Positions 1 through 8,988 of a DNA stretch of 64,000 nucleotides are shown one piece after another. The stretch comes from Pseudomonadota bacterium (GTDB lineage Bacteria; Pseudomonadota; Alphaproteobacteria; Sphingomonadales; Sphingomonadaceae), in assembly GCA_963205175.1 (NCBI GenBank), contig CAUJIW010000183.1, forward strand, positions 1 to 64,000, given 5' to 3'. How positions within the stretch are numbered: the first letter of the stretch is position 1; every line of letters begins with the position of its first letter. Position numbers and translations under genes: made by a program. The notes below the pieces were generated by a model. It searched no databases. It saw only the letters and a list, made by a program, of their open reading frames with translations, and was not told the DNA's origin.

Positions 1-2
1 GC

Positions 3-380
3 TCGCGGCTCGAACCTGTCGCCCGTCGTCGTTATGTCGAACGTACCGGCATCGACGTGGTGCCGGTATGCCTGCAACATCGGGGGACGAACTGGTTGCG
101 CGCCAGTGCCGATGGTTTGTCGGCGGAGGGGGGGCGGCTGGTGGAGATCAAGTGCGGGGAATCGGTCTATCGCAAGACAGCCGAGGCCCGGCGGGTGCCG
201 AGACTCTACGTCGGACAGGTGCAGCATCAACTGGCGGTGACCGGCCTGGAGGCCGCCGACTTCTTCTGCCATTGGCCGGGCCTGCCCGACCTGCTCGTCA
301 CGGTGGCGCGCGACGAGGACTATATCGCGCGGCTGCTGGAGGCGGAACAACGCCTGTGGGAGGCGGTCATCGCGCCCTGA
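3..380 (+). CDS. YqaJ-like viral recombinase/exonuclease domain protein, 5' truncated
   Basis: The reading frame is open from base 3, so the true start lies left of the window; only the C-terminal 125 residues are visible. They show a YqaJ-type pattern: a Tyr-Val-Glu-Arg-Thr-Gly stretch, then SADGL, then VEIKC, in which the Asp and the ExK would be metal-binding residues of a PD-(D/E)XK nuclease core, followed by a QVQHQLAVTG segment typical of the family. YqaJ proteins are phage-type 5'-3' exonucleases used in recombination. No other phage gene is in the window, so a prophage edge or remnant beyond the left end is only an inference. The gene converges on the next one with an 11-base gap. Confidence 0.6.
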   Translation, partial: SRLEPVARRRYVERTGIDVVPVCLQHRGTNWLRASADGLSAEGGRLVEIKCGESVYRKTAEARRVPRLYVGQVQHQLAVTGLEAADFFCHWPGLPDLLVTVARDEDYIARLLEAEQRLWEAVIAP

Positions 381-391
381 CCGCCCGCCCG

Positions 392-652
392 TCAGAAGCC
401 GCAGAAGCGGTCGTCGAAGATGGTGAAGGCGATCATCGTGTAGGTGTCGCGGATGCCGGTGATGCCCTGCACGCGTTCGTTGACGAACTGGCCGATGTTG
501 ACGTCATCGGGCACGACGAACTGGGCCAGGATATCGTACTGGCCGCTGACGGAGGCCACTTCGACTGCTTCGGCGATCGTCTGGAGTAGCGCCTGCCCAA
601 CCGCATAGGTGTGCCCCAGCTCGCATTTGATGAACACGTAGAACTTGGCCAT
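392..652 (-). CDS. Stand-alone Lrp/AsnC ligand-binding (RAM) domain protein
   Basis: This 86-residue protein consists only of an Lrp/AsnC ligand-binding domain and has no helix-turn-helix. It has the usual pattern: a FYVFIKCELGH first strand, an AVEVASVSGQYDILAQFVV centre and a GITGIRDTYTMIAF last strand. The ATG at 652 is preceded by GAGGA and gives a typical start (MAKFYVF); an upstream extension of the frame adds a Cys/Arg-rich segment and is rejected. Such proteins form dimers or octamers that sense amino acids or related acids, sometimes with a partner DNA-binding Lrp. It lies downstream of the thiamine-diphosphate enzyme on the same strand (111-base gap), so it may belong to that transcription unit. 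Confidence 0.75.
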   Translation of the reverse strand: MAKFYVFIKCELGHTYAVGQALLQTIAEAVEVASVSGQYDILAQFVVPDDVNIGQFVNERVQGITGIRDTYTMIAFTIFDDRFCGF

Positions 653-763
653 GGCATCCTCGTCGCTTGCCCGGCAGCGCCGGCATGCTCCTTTGCCACA
701 GCGAAAGCGTGACTCCAACTCTCCTGACGTTTCGCCGGGTGACGTTTCGTCTGGGCAAGGCGG

Positions 764-2485
764 TCAAGCCGGCGGGGCGGCGAAGCTCACGCCGCGCAGG
801 ATGACCCCGGTCCAGAAATCATCCATCGGGTGGGCGGTGAAATCGACCTGCACGTCGATCACCGTCGGCTGGCGCGCGGCCTGGGCGCGGGCGAAAGCCG
901 CCGGCAGGTCCTCGATGGCGCCGATGCGTTCGCCCCGGCAGCCATAGCCTTCCGCGACCTTGGCGAAATCGACATCGGTGAGCTTGGTGCCGAAATTGCG
1001 GTTCTGGAACAGCTGCTCGCCCAGCGGCCGATACATGCCCCAGTGGGAATCGTTGGCGACGATGACGATGACGTTCAGGCCATAGCGCGCCGCGGTTTCC
1101 AGCTCCTGGCTGGTCATCGCCATGGCGCCGTCGCCGGCGATGCACACCACCGTGCGGTCAGGGTGCACCAGCTTGGCGGCATTGGCCATCGGCAGGCCGA
1201 AGCCCAGATGGCCCATGCCCGGCACGAACAGGTTGGCCCGCGGATCATCGGGATGAATGAAGGTATGGGTCCATTCCATGATCTGCCCGCCGTCGAAGCA
1301 GACGATGGCGTCCGGCGGCAGCAGGGCGGCGACCTGGCGGGCAAAGCTCGCCTCGTTGAGGATGTTGGTGCCCGGCGTCACGCGGGCATCGGCGATGTCC
1401 TCGACGCGCTGGCGATACCGCCGGCGCTCGGCCCGCAGGCTTTCTGGCCAGCGATCATCCATCGCCAGCGGCCTCCCTGCCAGCGCCGCCGCCAGCAGGT
1501 CCAGCGCCTCGCGGGCATCCGCCTGCAGCCCGAGCGCCAGCGGCACGTTGCGCCCGAGCGCCTCGTCGTCGATGTCGATCTGGACGATCTTCTGGCCGGC
1601 CGGCACCGGGTGGCTGGGCGGCTTGTTGACCGGCATCATGCTGGAGAACTTGCAGCCGAAGGCGACGATCAGGTCCGCTTCGTGGCAGGCCTTGGTGATC
1701 GAGGTGCCGCCCAGCACGCCGCCACTGCCGATATGCTCGGGCGCGTCATCCGGCACCGTGCCGCGCGCGTTGGGCGTTGCGGTCGCCGGGATGCCGGTTT
1801 GGCCCATCAGGGTGCGGAAGGCGGCCACCGCGTCGGAGCGCACGACGCCGCCACCGGCGATCAGCAGCGGCCTGCGGGCGCTGGCGATCATGTCGGCGAG
1901 CCGGGCGACGTCAGCGGCGTTGGGGGCTGGTCGCAGTCGGGCGATAGCCGGGATGCTGTCCACGTCATGCGAACAGGGGGCGGCGGCGACATCGCAGGGG
2001 ATGTCCAGATGCACGGGCCCCGGCCGGCCCGAGCGGGCGATATGGATGGCGCGCTCGATGAGTTCGCCGGCGCGCTCGGGATAGCGGATCTGCGCGCTCC
2101 ACTTGGTGATCGGTTTGTACAGCCCGATGTGGTCGGCGTTCTGCAACAGGTCGCGGGCCGGATCGACCGAATCCGCCTGGTTGTTGGGGGTGATGACCAG
2201 CAGCGGGACATTGTCGGCCCAGGCAGCGGCAACGCCCGGCACCATGTTGGTGGCGCCAGGGCCGACAGTGGCGAAACACACCGCCATGCCGTCGGTAAGC
2301 TTGGCCAGGGCATGCCCCATGTGACCGGCGGCTTCCTCGTGGCGGGTGGTGATGTAGGTGAACCATGGATCCTTGCCGGCGCCGTCCATCAGCAGGCCGA
2401 TCTGCGCGGCGGGCAGACCGAAGACATGGCGGATGCCGTGCTTCTTGAGGATCTTGATGAGAACACTGCTGACAGTTTCTGACAT
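764..2485 (-). CDS. Thiamine-diphosphate-dependent enzyme, acetolactate synthase-like
   Basis: This 573-residue protein has the three-domain layout of the acetolactate synthase/benzoylformate decarboxylase superfamily. The catalytic glutamate is E50 in TRHEEAAGHM, VGPGATNM follows, and the cofactor motif starts at GDG 451-453 with Asn 478 about 25 residues later. The ATG at 2485 follows GGGAGT; an upstream in-frame ATG overlaps the preceding gene and is less likely. The enzyme should act on a 2-oxo acid or a related C-C bond, but the substrate cannot be deduced. It is the last enzyme of a minus-strand series (SDR, SDR, VOC, this gene), which suggests C-C cleavage or ligation late in a catabolic route. 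Confidence 0.85.
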   Translation of the reverse strand: MSETVSSVLIKILKKHGIRHVFGLPAAQIGLLMDGAGKDPWFTYITTRHEEAAGHMGHALAKLTDGMAVCFATVGPGATNMVPGVAAAWADNVPLLVITPNNQADSVDPARDLLQNADHIGLYKPITKWSAQIRYPERAGELIERAIHIARSGRPGPVHLDIPCDVAAAPCSHDVDSIPAIARLRPAPNAADVARLADMIASARRPLLIAGGGVVRSDAVAAFRTLMGQTGIPATATPNARGTVPDDAPEHIGSGGVLGGTSITKACHEADLIVAFGCKFSSMMPVNKPPSHPVPAGQKIVQIDIDDEALGRNVPLALGLQADAREALDLLAAALAGRPLAMDDRWPESLRAERRRYRQRVEDIADARVTPGTNILNEASFARQVAALLPPDAIVCFDGGQIMEWTHTFIHPDDPRANLFVPGMGHLGFGLPMANAAKLVHPDRTVVCIAGDGAMAMTSQELETAARYGLNVIVIVANDSHWGMYRPLGEQLFQNRNFGTKLTDVDFAKVAEGYGCRGERIGAIEDLPAAFARAQAARQPTVIDVQVDFTAHPMDDFWTGVILRGVSFAAPPA

Positions 2486-2513
2486 GGCGGACTCCCGTTG
2501 CGCCGGATTGAAT

Positions 2514-3059
2514 TCAGCCGACGATGCGGACAGGGTCGCTGCCGTCCCAGCCGACATTGGCGAGGCGCATCGGCGTGAACAGCGCCTCGACCTTGGGCGT
2601 CACCTCGATCAGTTCGATCATGCCCGGCAGATCGCGCCGGCTGTCGACGTAGGCGGCGCGACCGCCCACCGCGACCTCGGCTTCCAGCGCCAGGTCATAG
2701 CCGTCGGCGAGATAGCCCTTGAGCACGTCGTCATAGCTCTGCGGCGTGCAGGCCACGGCGAAGTGGTGGAAGCCCCAGCCGCGCTGGTCGCGCACCTCGG
2801 TGTAAACGCTGGGCACGTCGTTGTTCTGCTGGATCAGCTCGAACATCATGCCGCCGGAAAAGCCGAGCGCCAGCGTCAGGTCGACATCGGTCGGCTGGCC
2901 GCGATAGCGCACCCAGTCGAAGGCGAAATGCTCGATGACGAACCACGGGCCGACATTGAGCTGTTTGGCGTAGGCCGGCAGGGCGGCCTTGATGTCCGGC
3001 ACGATGAAGGCCATCTGGATGACGCCGTTTTCCGGCTGGCCCCAGTTCCAATGCGGCAT
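2514..3059 (-). CDS. VOC-family (glyoxalase-like) metalloprotein
   Basis: This 181-residue protein has the two beta-alpha-beta-beta-beta modules of the vicinal-oxygen-chelate fold: module one begins at NGVIQMAFIVPDI and module two at GWGFHHFAVAC. Candidate metal ligands include His 99 or 100 and a Glu near the C-terminal PGMIELIEV segment. Members include methylmalonyl-CoA epimerases, ring-cleavage dioxygenases and lyases. The FELIQ and MIELIE positions resemble epimerase/lyase types more than extradiol dioxygenases, but this is a weak distinction. It sits between an SDR and the thiamine-diphosphate enzyme on the same strand with short gaps, so it probably acts in the same pathway. Confidence 0.75.
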   Translation of the reverse strand: MPHWNWGQPENGVIQMAFIVPDIKAALPAYAKQLNVGPWFVIEHFAFDWVRYRGQPTDVDLTLALGFSGGMMFELIQQNNDVPSVYTEVRDQRGWGFHHFAVACTPQSYDDVLKGYLADGYDLALEAEVAVGGRAAYVDSRRDLPGMIELIEVTPKVEALFTPMRLANVGWDGSDPVRIVG

Positions 3060-3092
3060 GAAGAGTCCTTTCCGTTTTCAGCTGCCCCGGTG

Positions 3093-3881
3093 TCAGCTGG
3101 CGAGGGTGAAGCCGCCGTCGATGGCAAGCGATTGCCCGGTCACGTAGCGGGCCTCGTCGGAGGCGAGGAACAGCACGGCGTTGGCGATGTCGACCGGCTC
3201 CTGGAACGCCCCCATCGGAATGTTCTGGGCAACGAATCCGGCGGCGAATTCTTCCTTCGAGACGCCTGTTTCGCTCGACAGTCGCTCGAACAGCGTCTCC
3301 AGCATCGGCGTGCGGACCTGGCCCGGGTGCACCGAATTGCAGCGGATCTTCTGTCCGCCGCGGGCACAGTGCAGCGCGATCGACTTGCTGAGATGCTCGA
3401 CCGCCGCTTTCGAGGCGCCATAGGCGGTGATGAACGGCGTGGGCACCAGGGCGGCCACCGACGAGAAGTTGATGATCGCGCCGCCGCCGGATTGGGCGAT
3501 GGGGTCGATGCCGTATTTGCAGCCAAGGAAGACGCCGGTGGCGTTGACCTCGAAAATGCGGTTCCAGTCGGCCAGCGGCGTGCCCTGCGGGTCCTTGGGG
3601 GCATCGGCGCGCCCTTCGGTGCCGGCGTTGTTGACCAGAATGTGCAGCGCGCCTTCCCGCGCCGCGATCGAGGCATAGAGGTCGAGCCACTGCTGCTCGC
3701 TGCTGACGTCGTGTCGCACGAAGCGCCCGCCGATACGCTGGGCCACCGCCTCGCCGGCGGGGTTGACGTCGCTGAGCACGACACGCGCGCCTTCTTCGGC
3801 CAGGCGTACGGCAATCGCCTCGCCCAGTCCCTGTGCCGCGCCGGTTACCAGCGCGATCTTGCCTTCAACGCGTCCTGTCAT
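3093..3881 (-). CDS. Short-chain dehydrogenase/reductase
   Basis: This 262-residue classical SDR has the cofactor motif TGAAQGLG at 13-20, NNAG at 84-87, the catalytic Ser near 140, Tyr 154 and Lys 158 (YGASK). Asp 38 after the second strand favours NAD(H) over NADP(H). It would oxidise a secondary alcohol or reduce a ketone. The start at 3881 is an ATG eleven bases downstream of the stop of the next SDR, so the two are probably cotranscribed. The neighbouring SDR is clearly related but not a recent copy. The substrate is unknown; the neighbouring TonB receptor and KshA/KstD-like genes make a hydroxysteroid-like alcohol possible, but that is inference. Confidence 0.88.
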   Translation of the reverse strand: MTGRVEGKIALVTGAAQGLGEAIAVRLAEEGARVVLSDVNPAGEAVAQRIGGRFVRHDVSSEQQWLDLYASIAAREGALHILVNNAGTEGRADAPKDPQGTPLADWNRIFEVNATGVFLGCKYGIDPIAQSGGGAIINFSSVAALVPTPFITAYGASKAAVEHLSKSIALHCARGGQKIRCNSVHPGQVRTPMLETLFERLSSETGVSKEEFAAGFVAQNIPMGAFQEPVDIANAVLFLASDEARYVTGQSLAIDGGFTLAS

Positions 3882-3891
3882 GACTCACCTT

Positions 3892-4677
3892 TCAAAAATG
3901 GGCGGAAGGAGGGCCGGCCAGCTGGGCGCCATCGACCAGCAGACCGGAGCCGCTGATCATCGCAGCCTCGTCGGAGGCTGCAAACAGGCAGGCATTGGCG
4001 ATGTCCTGCGGCGTCGCCACCCGCCCGATGGGGACCAGACGCGCCATGCCCGCCAGCAGGTCGGCCCGCTGCGCACCGGCGGCCTCGGCCACCGGATCGA
4101 GCATTTCGGTATCCACATAGGTCGGGTGGATCGAGACGCAGCGGATCGGGTAGCGCTGCTCGGCACAATGCATGGCGACCGACTTGGTGAGCACGGTGAC
4201 GCCGCCCTTGCTGGCGCAATAGCCGGCGATGTCGGACGGGCCGACGATGCCGCCCATCGACGACATGTTGACAATGGCGCCGGCCCCGCCCGAGCGCACG
4301 ATGCCCTTGATGCCGTGTTTGCAGCCCAGCATCACGCCGGTGAGGTTGACGGCGATCATCGCGTGCCAGTCTTCCAGCGTCGTGTCCTCGATGCTGCCGC
4401 CGCGGCCGATGCCGGCAATGTTGGCGACGATGTCGAGCTTGCCGAAGCGGTCGATGGCGGCCTGGACGGCGGCCTCCCAGGCCGGCTCCGACGTCACGTC
4501 GAGCAGGTGGGCCTCGGCCTGTGCGCCGATAGTCCCGGCGACGCGCTGTGCCGCCGCGAGGTTGATGTCGGCGACGAACACGCTTGCGCCTTCCCGGGCG
4601 AAGGTGAGGGCGGTGGCGCGGCCGATGCCGGAGCCGCCGCCGGTCACCAGCGCCACCTTGTTCGCCAGTCTTGCCAT
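3892..4677 (-). CDS. Short-chain dehydrogenase/reductase
   Basis: This 261-residue classical SDR has TGGGSGIG at 12-19, NIAG (for NNAG) at 86-89, Ser 139/140, Tyr 153 and Lys 157 (YCASK). Asp 37 follows the second beta strand, as in NAD-dependent members. A dehydrogenase role on a secondary alcohol is expected; the long loop after the active site ([20 protein letters not shown]) would form the substrate pocket and is shared in style with 3-alpha/20-beta-hydroxysteroid dehydrogenase-like SDRs. The gene is first in the minus-strand set that continues through the next SDR, the VOC protein and the thiamine enzyme. The TonB receptor gene lies 184 bases upstream. Confidence 0.88.
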   Translation of the reverse strand: MARLANKVALVTGGGSGIGRATALTFAREGASVFVADINLAAAQRVAGTIGAQAEAHLLDVTSEPAWEAAVQAAIDRFGKLDIVANIAGIGRGGSIEDTTLEDWHAMIAVNLTGVMLGCKHGIKGIVRSGGAGAIVNMSSMGGIVGPSDIAGYCASKGGVTVLTKSVAMHCAEQRYPIRCVSIHPTYVDTEMLDPVAEAAGAQRADLLAGMARLVPIGRVATPQDIANACLFAASDEAAMISGSGLLVDGAQLAGPPSAHF

Positions 4678-4792
4678 TGCCCTATTCTCCCCGGTTGCTG
4701 CTGTATCGGTCGGCTGAACGGTGGGTCAGGCCGGGGTGCGGGAGGGGGTGCTCCCGCGGCCGGGCCTGACGGCGTGATCGCCGGGGCAGGAA

Positions 4793-4831
4793 CCACCCGC
4801 GATGGCTGCTGGCGCAGCGCACCGCGGGTGG
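4793..4831. repeat. Inverted repeat downstream of the TonB receptor gene
   Basis: CCACCCGCG at 4793-4801 is exactly complementary to CGCGGGTGG at 4823-4831, with a 21-base loop. It lies just past the stop of the minus-strand TonB receptor gene, where a transcription end would be useful. No T-run follows on either strand, so it is at best a weak or Rho-assisted terminator. Confidence 0.3.
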
Positions 4832-4861
4832 CCATTCCTGATCCCGTTGGCGTCAGGCGCG

Positions 4862-7096
4862 TCAGAAGTTGACCTTGGCCTCCACACCGAACTGCCGGGG
4901 TTCGCCGTAGTTGTTCTCGACGAGCCCGAGCGGCGCGCCGGTGATGTCGAAGGCGTAGATCTTGCGGTTATCGTCCATCAGGTTCTTGACGAACACCGCC
5001 AGCTCGAAGCGCTCCCGCGGGTCGGTGTAGGCGATACGGGCGTTCACCAGCCAGTTGGAGGGCACCAGCGTCACCGGCGCGTTGCTGAGCTGCGAGTAGA
5101 ACTCGTCGGTGTAGACGCCGTTGAGGGTGGCGCGAACGGTACCGATGCTCAACTCGAACGCCTTGGTCGCCATCAGGCTCAAGGTGACGTCGGGGGACTG
5201 GGTCGCCTGACGATCACGGAAGCCGGTGCCGATGGGCACGTCCTCCACCTTGGTGTGCAGCAGGCTCAGGCCGGCATAGAGGGTGAGGCCGGCACCGGGC
5301 TGAACGGTGAACTCCGCGTCGGCGCCGTAGATGGTGGCGTCGGTGTTATACAGCGTGAAGTTCAGGCCGCGCTGGTCGAACGCCTGGAAGTCCTTGTAGT
5401 CATAATAGAAGGCGCTGAGGTTGAAGCGGGCCTTGCGATCCCAGAAGTCGAGCTTGTTGCCCACCTCGAAGGCGGTCAGCTTCTCGCCCTTGAAGCGGAC
5501 GCCGGCCACCGGCGCCAGACCGGCAAAGCCGGCGTTGTAGTTGAACGCCTTGTAGCCCCGGCTGATGCTGCCGTAGAGCAGCAGGCCGTCGACCGGCCGC
5601 CAGTCGAGTTCCAGCCGCCCCGACCAGCCGTTTTCCGCATGGCTGTCGTTGATGGTCCCGGCCTCGGCCATGGTGCCCGGCGCCGGCGCGAACAGCATGC
5701 CGCAGGCGTCCGGCAGGGTGACGCCGGTGCTGTCGGTATTGGTGCAGCTCTGGGTGTAGTGGTAATTCTTCTTGTCGCGGGTCCAGCGCAGGCCGGAGAC
5801 CACCGTCACCGTCGGGCTCAGCTCATAATCGACCTGGCCGAACACGGACCACGATTTGGTGGACAGGCTGTAGTCGGCCAGCATGGCGGCGCCGAAGTAC
5901 TGGACAGCGAAGCCCTGATTGTAGGTGCCATCAATATCGAGATAATAGACGCCGGTGGTCCAGTTCATCTTGTCGGTCGAACCGCTCAGCCGCAGTTCCT
6001 GCGAGAAATTGGTGCTGTCGGCGCGCTGGGTGAACACGGTGAACGGCACCGGCGACAGGTCGTTGTCTTCCCGGTAGTCGCTGTCGACTTCCGAGTAGGC
6101 GGTCAGCGAGGTCAGCACCACGCTGCCGAAATCGTACGACACATGCCCCGTGGTGCTCCACATCCGCTTGGCGACGCGGCCCGGCTCATCGAACGAGCCG
6201 GTGAAGGGATCGCCATCGGCATCCGTGTAACCGAACGAGGTCGGCTCGCCGGGCAGCGGCACACCCAGCCCGTCGGCGTTGGGCGTGCCGGCGGTCGCGT
6301 AGGCGCCGCCGGTGGTTGACGGCTTCAGCTTGTAATAGTCGGCGCTGATCAGGATATCGAGCTGCTCGTTGGGCGTGAACTGGATGTGCCCGCGCGCGGC
6401 CACGACATTTTCCTCGTTGAGGTCGGGACCGATGTCGTTCTTGTAATAGCCGTCGGACTTCGAGCGGTAGGCCGCGATACGCGCCTTCACCGTGTCGCTG
6501 AGCGGACCGCCGACAGCGCCCTCGAACGTCACGCTGTCCCGTTCGGCGACGGCGATCGAGGCGTAGCCGTCGAGTTCGTCAGTCGGCTTGTTGGTGACGA
6601 CGTGCAGCAGGCCGCCGGTCGCGTTGCGGCCGAACAGCGTGCCCTGCGGGCCTTTCAGCACTTCGACGCGCTGGACATCGAACATCTTCTGCGAGGTGGC
6701 GGAAATCGCCGGCAGATAGACCTCGTCGATGTAGAAGGAGTTCGGTGCCTCCAGGTGGCCGGCGAAGTCGTTCTGCGACACGCCGCGGATGGAAATCAGG
6801 CCGACCACCGGCGAGCCGGTATCGGTGAACGAGAAGCCGGGGACGACGCTGGTGAGGTCGTTGGGATCGGTGATCGCCAGATCCTCCATCGCCTCGCTGC
6901 CCAGCGCGGTCACGGCGATGCCGATGTCCTGGATGGCCGCTTCGCGACGGGTGGCGGTGACCACCATCTCCTGCAGCACCTCGGTGCTGGTTTCCGCATT
7001 GTCGTCGGCCCACGCCGGCGCCGCCAGCGCGATGGCGGATACCATGGCAAAGCCGGACTTCATGGCAATCGTGGTGAAACGCCTGGACGCGTTCAT
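4862..7096 (-). CDS. TonB-dependent outer-membrane receptor
   Basis: This 744-residue protein has a signal peptide ending near Ala 30 (APAWA), then a TonB-box-like segment and plug (EMVVTATRREAAIQD), plug motifs such as GLISIRGV and VEVLKGPQGTLFGRNATGG, and a long C-terminal barrel with repeated aromatic-ending strands and a terminal Phe (VEAKVNF). The ATG at 7096 follows GGGGAGGG; a longer frame to 7222 lacks a signal sequence and is rejected. It would import a large or scarce ligand across the outer membrane using TonB energy. The barrel resembles the receptors that accompany catabolic clusters in sphingomonads rather than well-known siderophore receptors. It is divergent from the cupin gene, so a shared regulatory region (7097-7280) is likely. 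Confidence 0.92.
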   Translation of the reverse strand: MNASRRFTTIAMKSGFAMVSAIALAAPAWADDNAETSTEVLQEMVVTATRREAAIQDIGIAVTALGSEAMEDLAITDPNDLTSVVPGFSFTDTGSPVVGLISIRGVSQNDFAGHLEAPNSFYIDEVYLPAISATSQKMFDVQRVEVLKGPQGTLFGRNATGGLLHVVTNKPTDELDGYASIAVAERDSVTFEGAVGGPLSDTVKARIAAYRSKSDGYYKNDIGPDLNEENVVAARGHIQFTPNEQLDILISADYYKLKPSTTGGAYATAGTPNADGLGVPLPGEPTSFGYTDADGDPFTGSFDEPGRVAKRMWSTTGHVSYDFGSVVLTSLTAYSEVDSDYREDNDLSPVPFTVFTQRADSTNFSQELRLSGSTDKMNWTTGVYYLDIDGTYNQGFAVQYFGAAMLADYSLSTKSWSVFGQVDYELSPTVTVVSGLRWTRDKKNYHYTQSCTNTDSTGVTLPDACGMLFAPAPGTMAEAGTINDSHAENGWSGRLELDWRPVDGLLLYGSISRGYKAFNYNAGFAGLAPVAGVRFKGEKLTAFEVGNKLDFWDRKARFNLSAFYYDYKDFQAFDQRGLNFTLYNTDATIYGADAEFTVQPGAGLTLYAGLSLLHTKVEDVPIGTGFRDRQATQSPDVTLSLMATKAFELSIGTVRATLNGVYTDEFYSQLSNAPVTLVPSNWLVNARIAYTDPRERFELAVFVKNLMDDNRKIYAFDITGAPLGLVENNYGEPRQFGVEAKVNF

Positions 7097-7280
7097 ATGC
7101 CCTCCCCAACTGGATGATCGTTGTTGTTGCCCGCACCCTAGCCGCTGCCCGGGGAGGGCCAATAGCGGGAAACCCCCATTGCCTCGTCGCATCGCCCGGC
7201 GTCTTTTTAGCGCGGCAAACAAGGGGGAGGTCCTGACGGATGACGACCTCCGCCGACGTCAACACATGGGGAGAAGCCGA

Positions 7281-7766
7281 ATGTCCGCCATCGTCCAGCA
7301 CACGTCCATGACCATCACCCAGCCGCACAAGCCGGCGTTCTTCGACACCAGCACCCTGCCGTGGAAGCCGTGGGTGATGGAGGGCACCCACTACAAGCTG
7401 CTCAGCATCAACCCGCGCACCGGCGGCTTCACCATGCTGCTCAAGGTCGATGCCGGCAACGAGGCGCCGGTGCATGGCCATCTCGGCACGGTGGAGGCCT
7501 ATATCGTCGAGGGCGGCTTCGGCTATGGCGCCGATCGCGGCCGGGTGGGCGCCTATGTGCTGGAGGAAGGCGGCATCAACCACCAGCCCGACACCGACAA
7601 TGACGGCGTGGTGATGTTCGCGGTCGCCCACGGCCCGCTGTGCGGCTTCAACGAGGATGGGTCAATCGCTGCGGTTGTCGATGGCAAGCTGATGTACCAA
7701 CGTGCGCGCGAACATGGCGTCGCCGGCCACATCGCCAAGCCGGAGCAGTGGACCGATATCGCCTGA
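7281..7766 (+). CDS. Cupin-domain protein, 2,4'-dihydroxyacetophenone dioxygenase-like
   Basis: This 161-residue single-domain cupin has motif one as HGH at 65-67 with Glu 72 and the second-motif histidine at His 101, a 3-His-1-Glu metal site. The general look (PWKPWVMEGTHYKLLSINP near the N-terminus) resembles the cupin family that includes 2,4'-dihydroxyacetophenone dioxygenase and acetylacetone-cleaving enzymes, which split C-C bonds next to ketones with one Fe(II). The exact substrate is not deducible. The ATG at 7281 follows GGGGAGAAG. Divergence from the TonB receptor and closeness to the LuxR gene place it in the same locus. An upstream frame extension to 6789 overlaps the receptor gene and is rejected. 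Confidence 0.75.
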   Translation: MSAIVQHTSMTITQPHKPAFFDTSTLPWKPWVMEGTHYKLLSINPRTGGFTMLLKVDAGNEAPVHGHLGTVEAYIVEGGFGYGADRGRVGAYVLEEGGINHQPDTDNDGVVMFAVAHGPLCGFNEDGSIAAVVDGKLMYQRAREHGVAGHIAKPEQWTDIA

Positions 7767-7900
7767 CTTCTCGCCGATACGCGCCGGGCCCGCTCGTCCC
7801 TGCCTTGCTCCATCCCGGCAGCGTCGATTACACTGTTGTTACCGATCGACGTCGGTGCTGGCATCGCGAAAACAAAAAGGCGGTGCAGGGGAGGACAGGT

Positions 7901-8986
7901 ATGGACGAGTTGCCCGCGCGCACGGCTGAAGAAACGCTCGACCTTTACGGGCGGATTCTCGGCTGTTCGGGATTTCGCGATCTCGGCCGGGACGTGCTGG
8001 CGCCACTGGCCCGCGAGGTCGGTGCCTCCAGCGCGGTTTTTTTGCAGTTCGTGCTGCGCCCGGGCGGGCCGGTGGTGGATCGCGGCATCACGTTCGCGCT
8101 CAATCCGCTGAGCCTTGCCAGCTATGTCGATCACTTCTACCGCTTCGACCCGGTGGCGCAGGCCTCGCGCATTCTCAACAGTTCGCCCAAGGCCGCCGAC
8201 GTAGTAACGCTGACCGAGCTCACTGATCCGCGCGAATTCCACCGCAGCGACTATTACCATGAGTTTCTGCACCGCTACGGCATCAATGATGTGCTCGGCC
8301 TGTTCATTCCGGTGCGGGCGCTCAACGACCAGATTCTCTGTGTCGGCCTGCATCGCCAGCGCGACCTTGAGCCGTTCACGCCCGCGGAGAGCCGCCGCCT
8401 GCGCCAGCTGAAATCGGTGGTGACCGCCACCTTGTCGCGCCTGTGCCTGGCCGGCGCGATGGAGGAAGTCGACGGGGCGATGGATGCGCTGGCGCAGGCG
8501 CGCCAGCCGGTCGGCCTGGTGATTTTCAACGGCCGGTTCGATGTGCTGCACGCCAACGAGAAGGGGCTGGCGGACCTCGGCGTCGTCGACCGGCAGACCA
8601 GCCGCGCCTGGCTGGAGGCCATCCGCACCGCCGCCGCCCGGTTGCCGGCGGACCGCACCGGGCCCATGCCGCTGGACGTTGCCGGCAGCGGCTTGAGTGC
8701 CCATTTGCATCGCCAGACGCTGGCCGATGGCGCCGTGCGGGTGATTGTCACCACCGTCGCGGCCGGCATGCGCTCGCGCCTGGAGGAACAGTGCCGGCGC
8801 TTCGATCTCAGTACACGGGAAATCGAGGTCGCCCATCTGCTGGGCGCCGGGCTGTCCAACGATGCCATCGGTGTGCGGCTGCAGATCAGCACCCGCACCG
8901 TCGAGAATCACCTGCGCTCGATGTACGGCAAGGCGCGCGCCTCCAGCCGCACCCAGTTTCTCGCCCAGATGTTTGGCGTGGCGTAA
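7901..8986 (+). CDS. LuxR-type helix-turn-helix transcriptional regulator
   Basis: This 361-residue protein has a C-terminal GerE/LuxR helix-turn-helix at about 303-358 (LSTREIEVAHLLGAGLSNDA, then ISTRTVENHLRSMYGKA). The first 300 residues form a sensory region with no clear match to the acyl-homoserine-lactone pocket (the WxxxY...D signature is not evident) and no luxI-like gene nearby. It more resembles the LuxR regulators with PAS/GAF-like sensors that sit beside TonB receptor and catabolic genes. The ATG at 7901 follows GGGGAGGACAGG. The stop is two bases from the convergent flavoprotein gene. It probably controls the surrounding catabolic genes, possibly through the dyad at 10290-10308, but this is inference. 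Confidence 0.85.
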   Translation: MDELPARTAEETLDLYGRILGCSGFRDLGRDVLAPLAREVGASSAVFLQFVLRPGGPVVDRGITFALNPLSLASYVDHFYRFDPVAQASRILNSSPKAADVVTLTELTDPREFHRSDYYHEFLHRYGINDVLGLFIPVRALNDQILCVGLHRQRDLEPFTPAESRRLRQLKSVVTATLSRLCLAGAMEEVDGAMDALAQARQPVGLVIFNGRFDVLHANEKGLADLGVVDRQTSRAWLEAIRTAAARLPADRTGPMPLDVAGSGLSAHLHRQTLADGAVRVIVTTVAAGMRSRLEEQCRRFDLSTREIEVAHLLGAGLSNDAIGVRLQISTRTVENHLRSMYGKARASSRTQFLAQMFGVA

Positions 8987-8988
8987 CG

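Noticed and set aside
4802-6319. Plus-strand frame of 505 codons opposite the TonB receptor
   Set aside because: It has no domain signature and lies wholly within the receptor coding region.
6789-7280. An N-terminal extension of the cupin
   Set aside because: It runs over the TonB receptor gene on the other strand and resembles no cupin; the ATG at 7281 has a strong ribosome-binding site.
7901-8986. A quorum-sensing receptor
   Set aside because: The protein has a LuxR DNA-binding domain but no clear acyl-homoserine-lactone pocket and no luxI-like neighbour.
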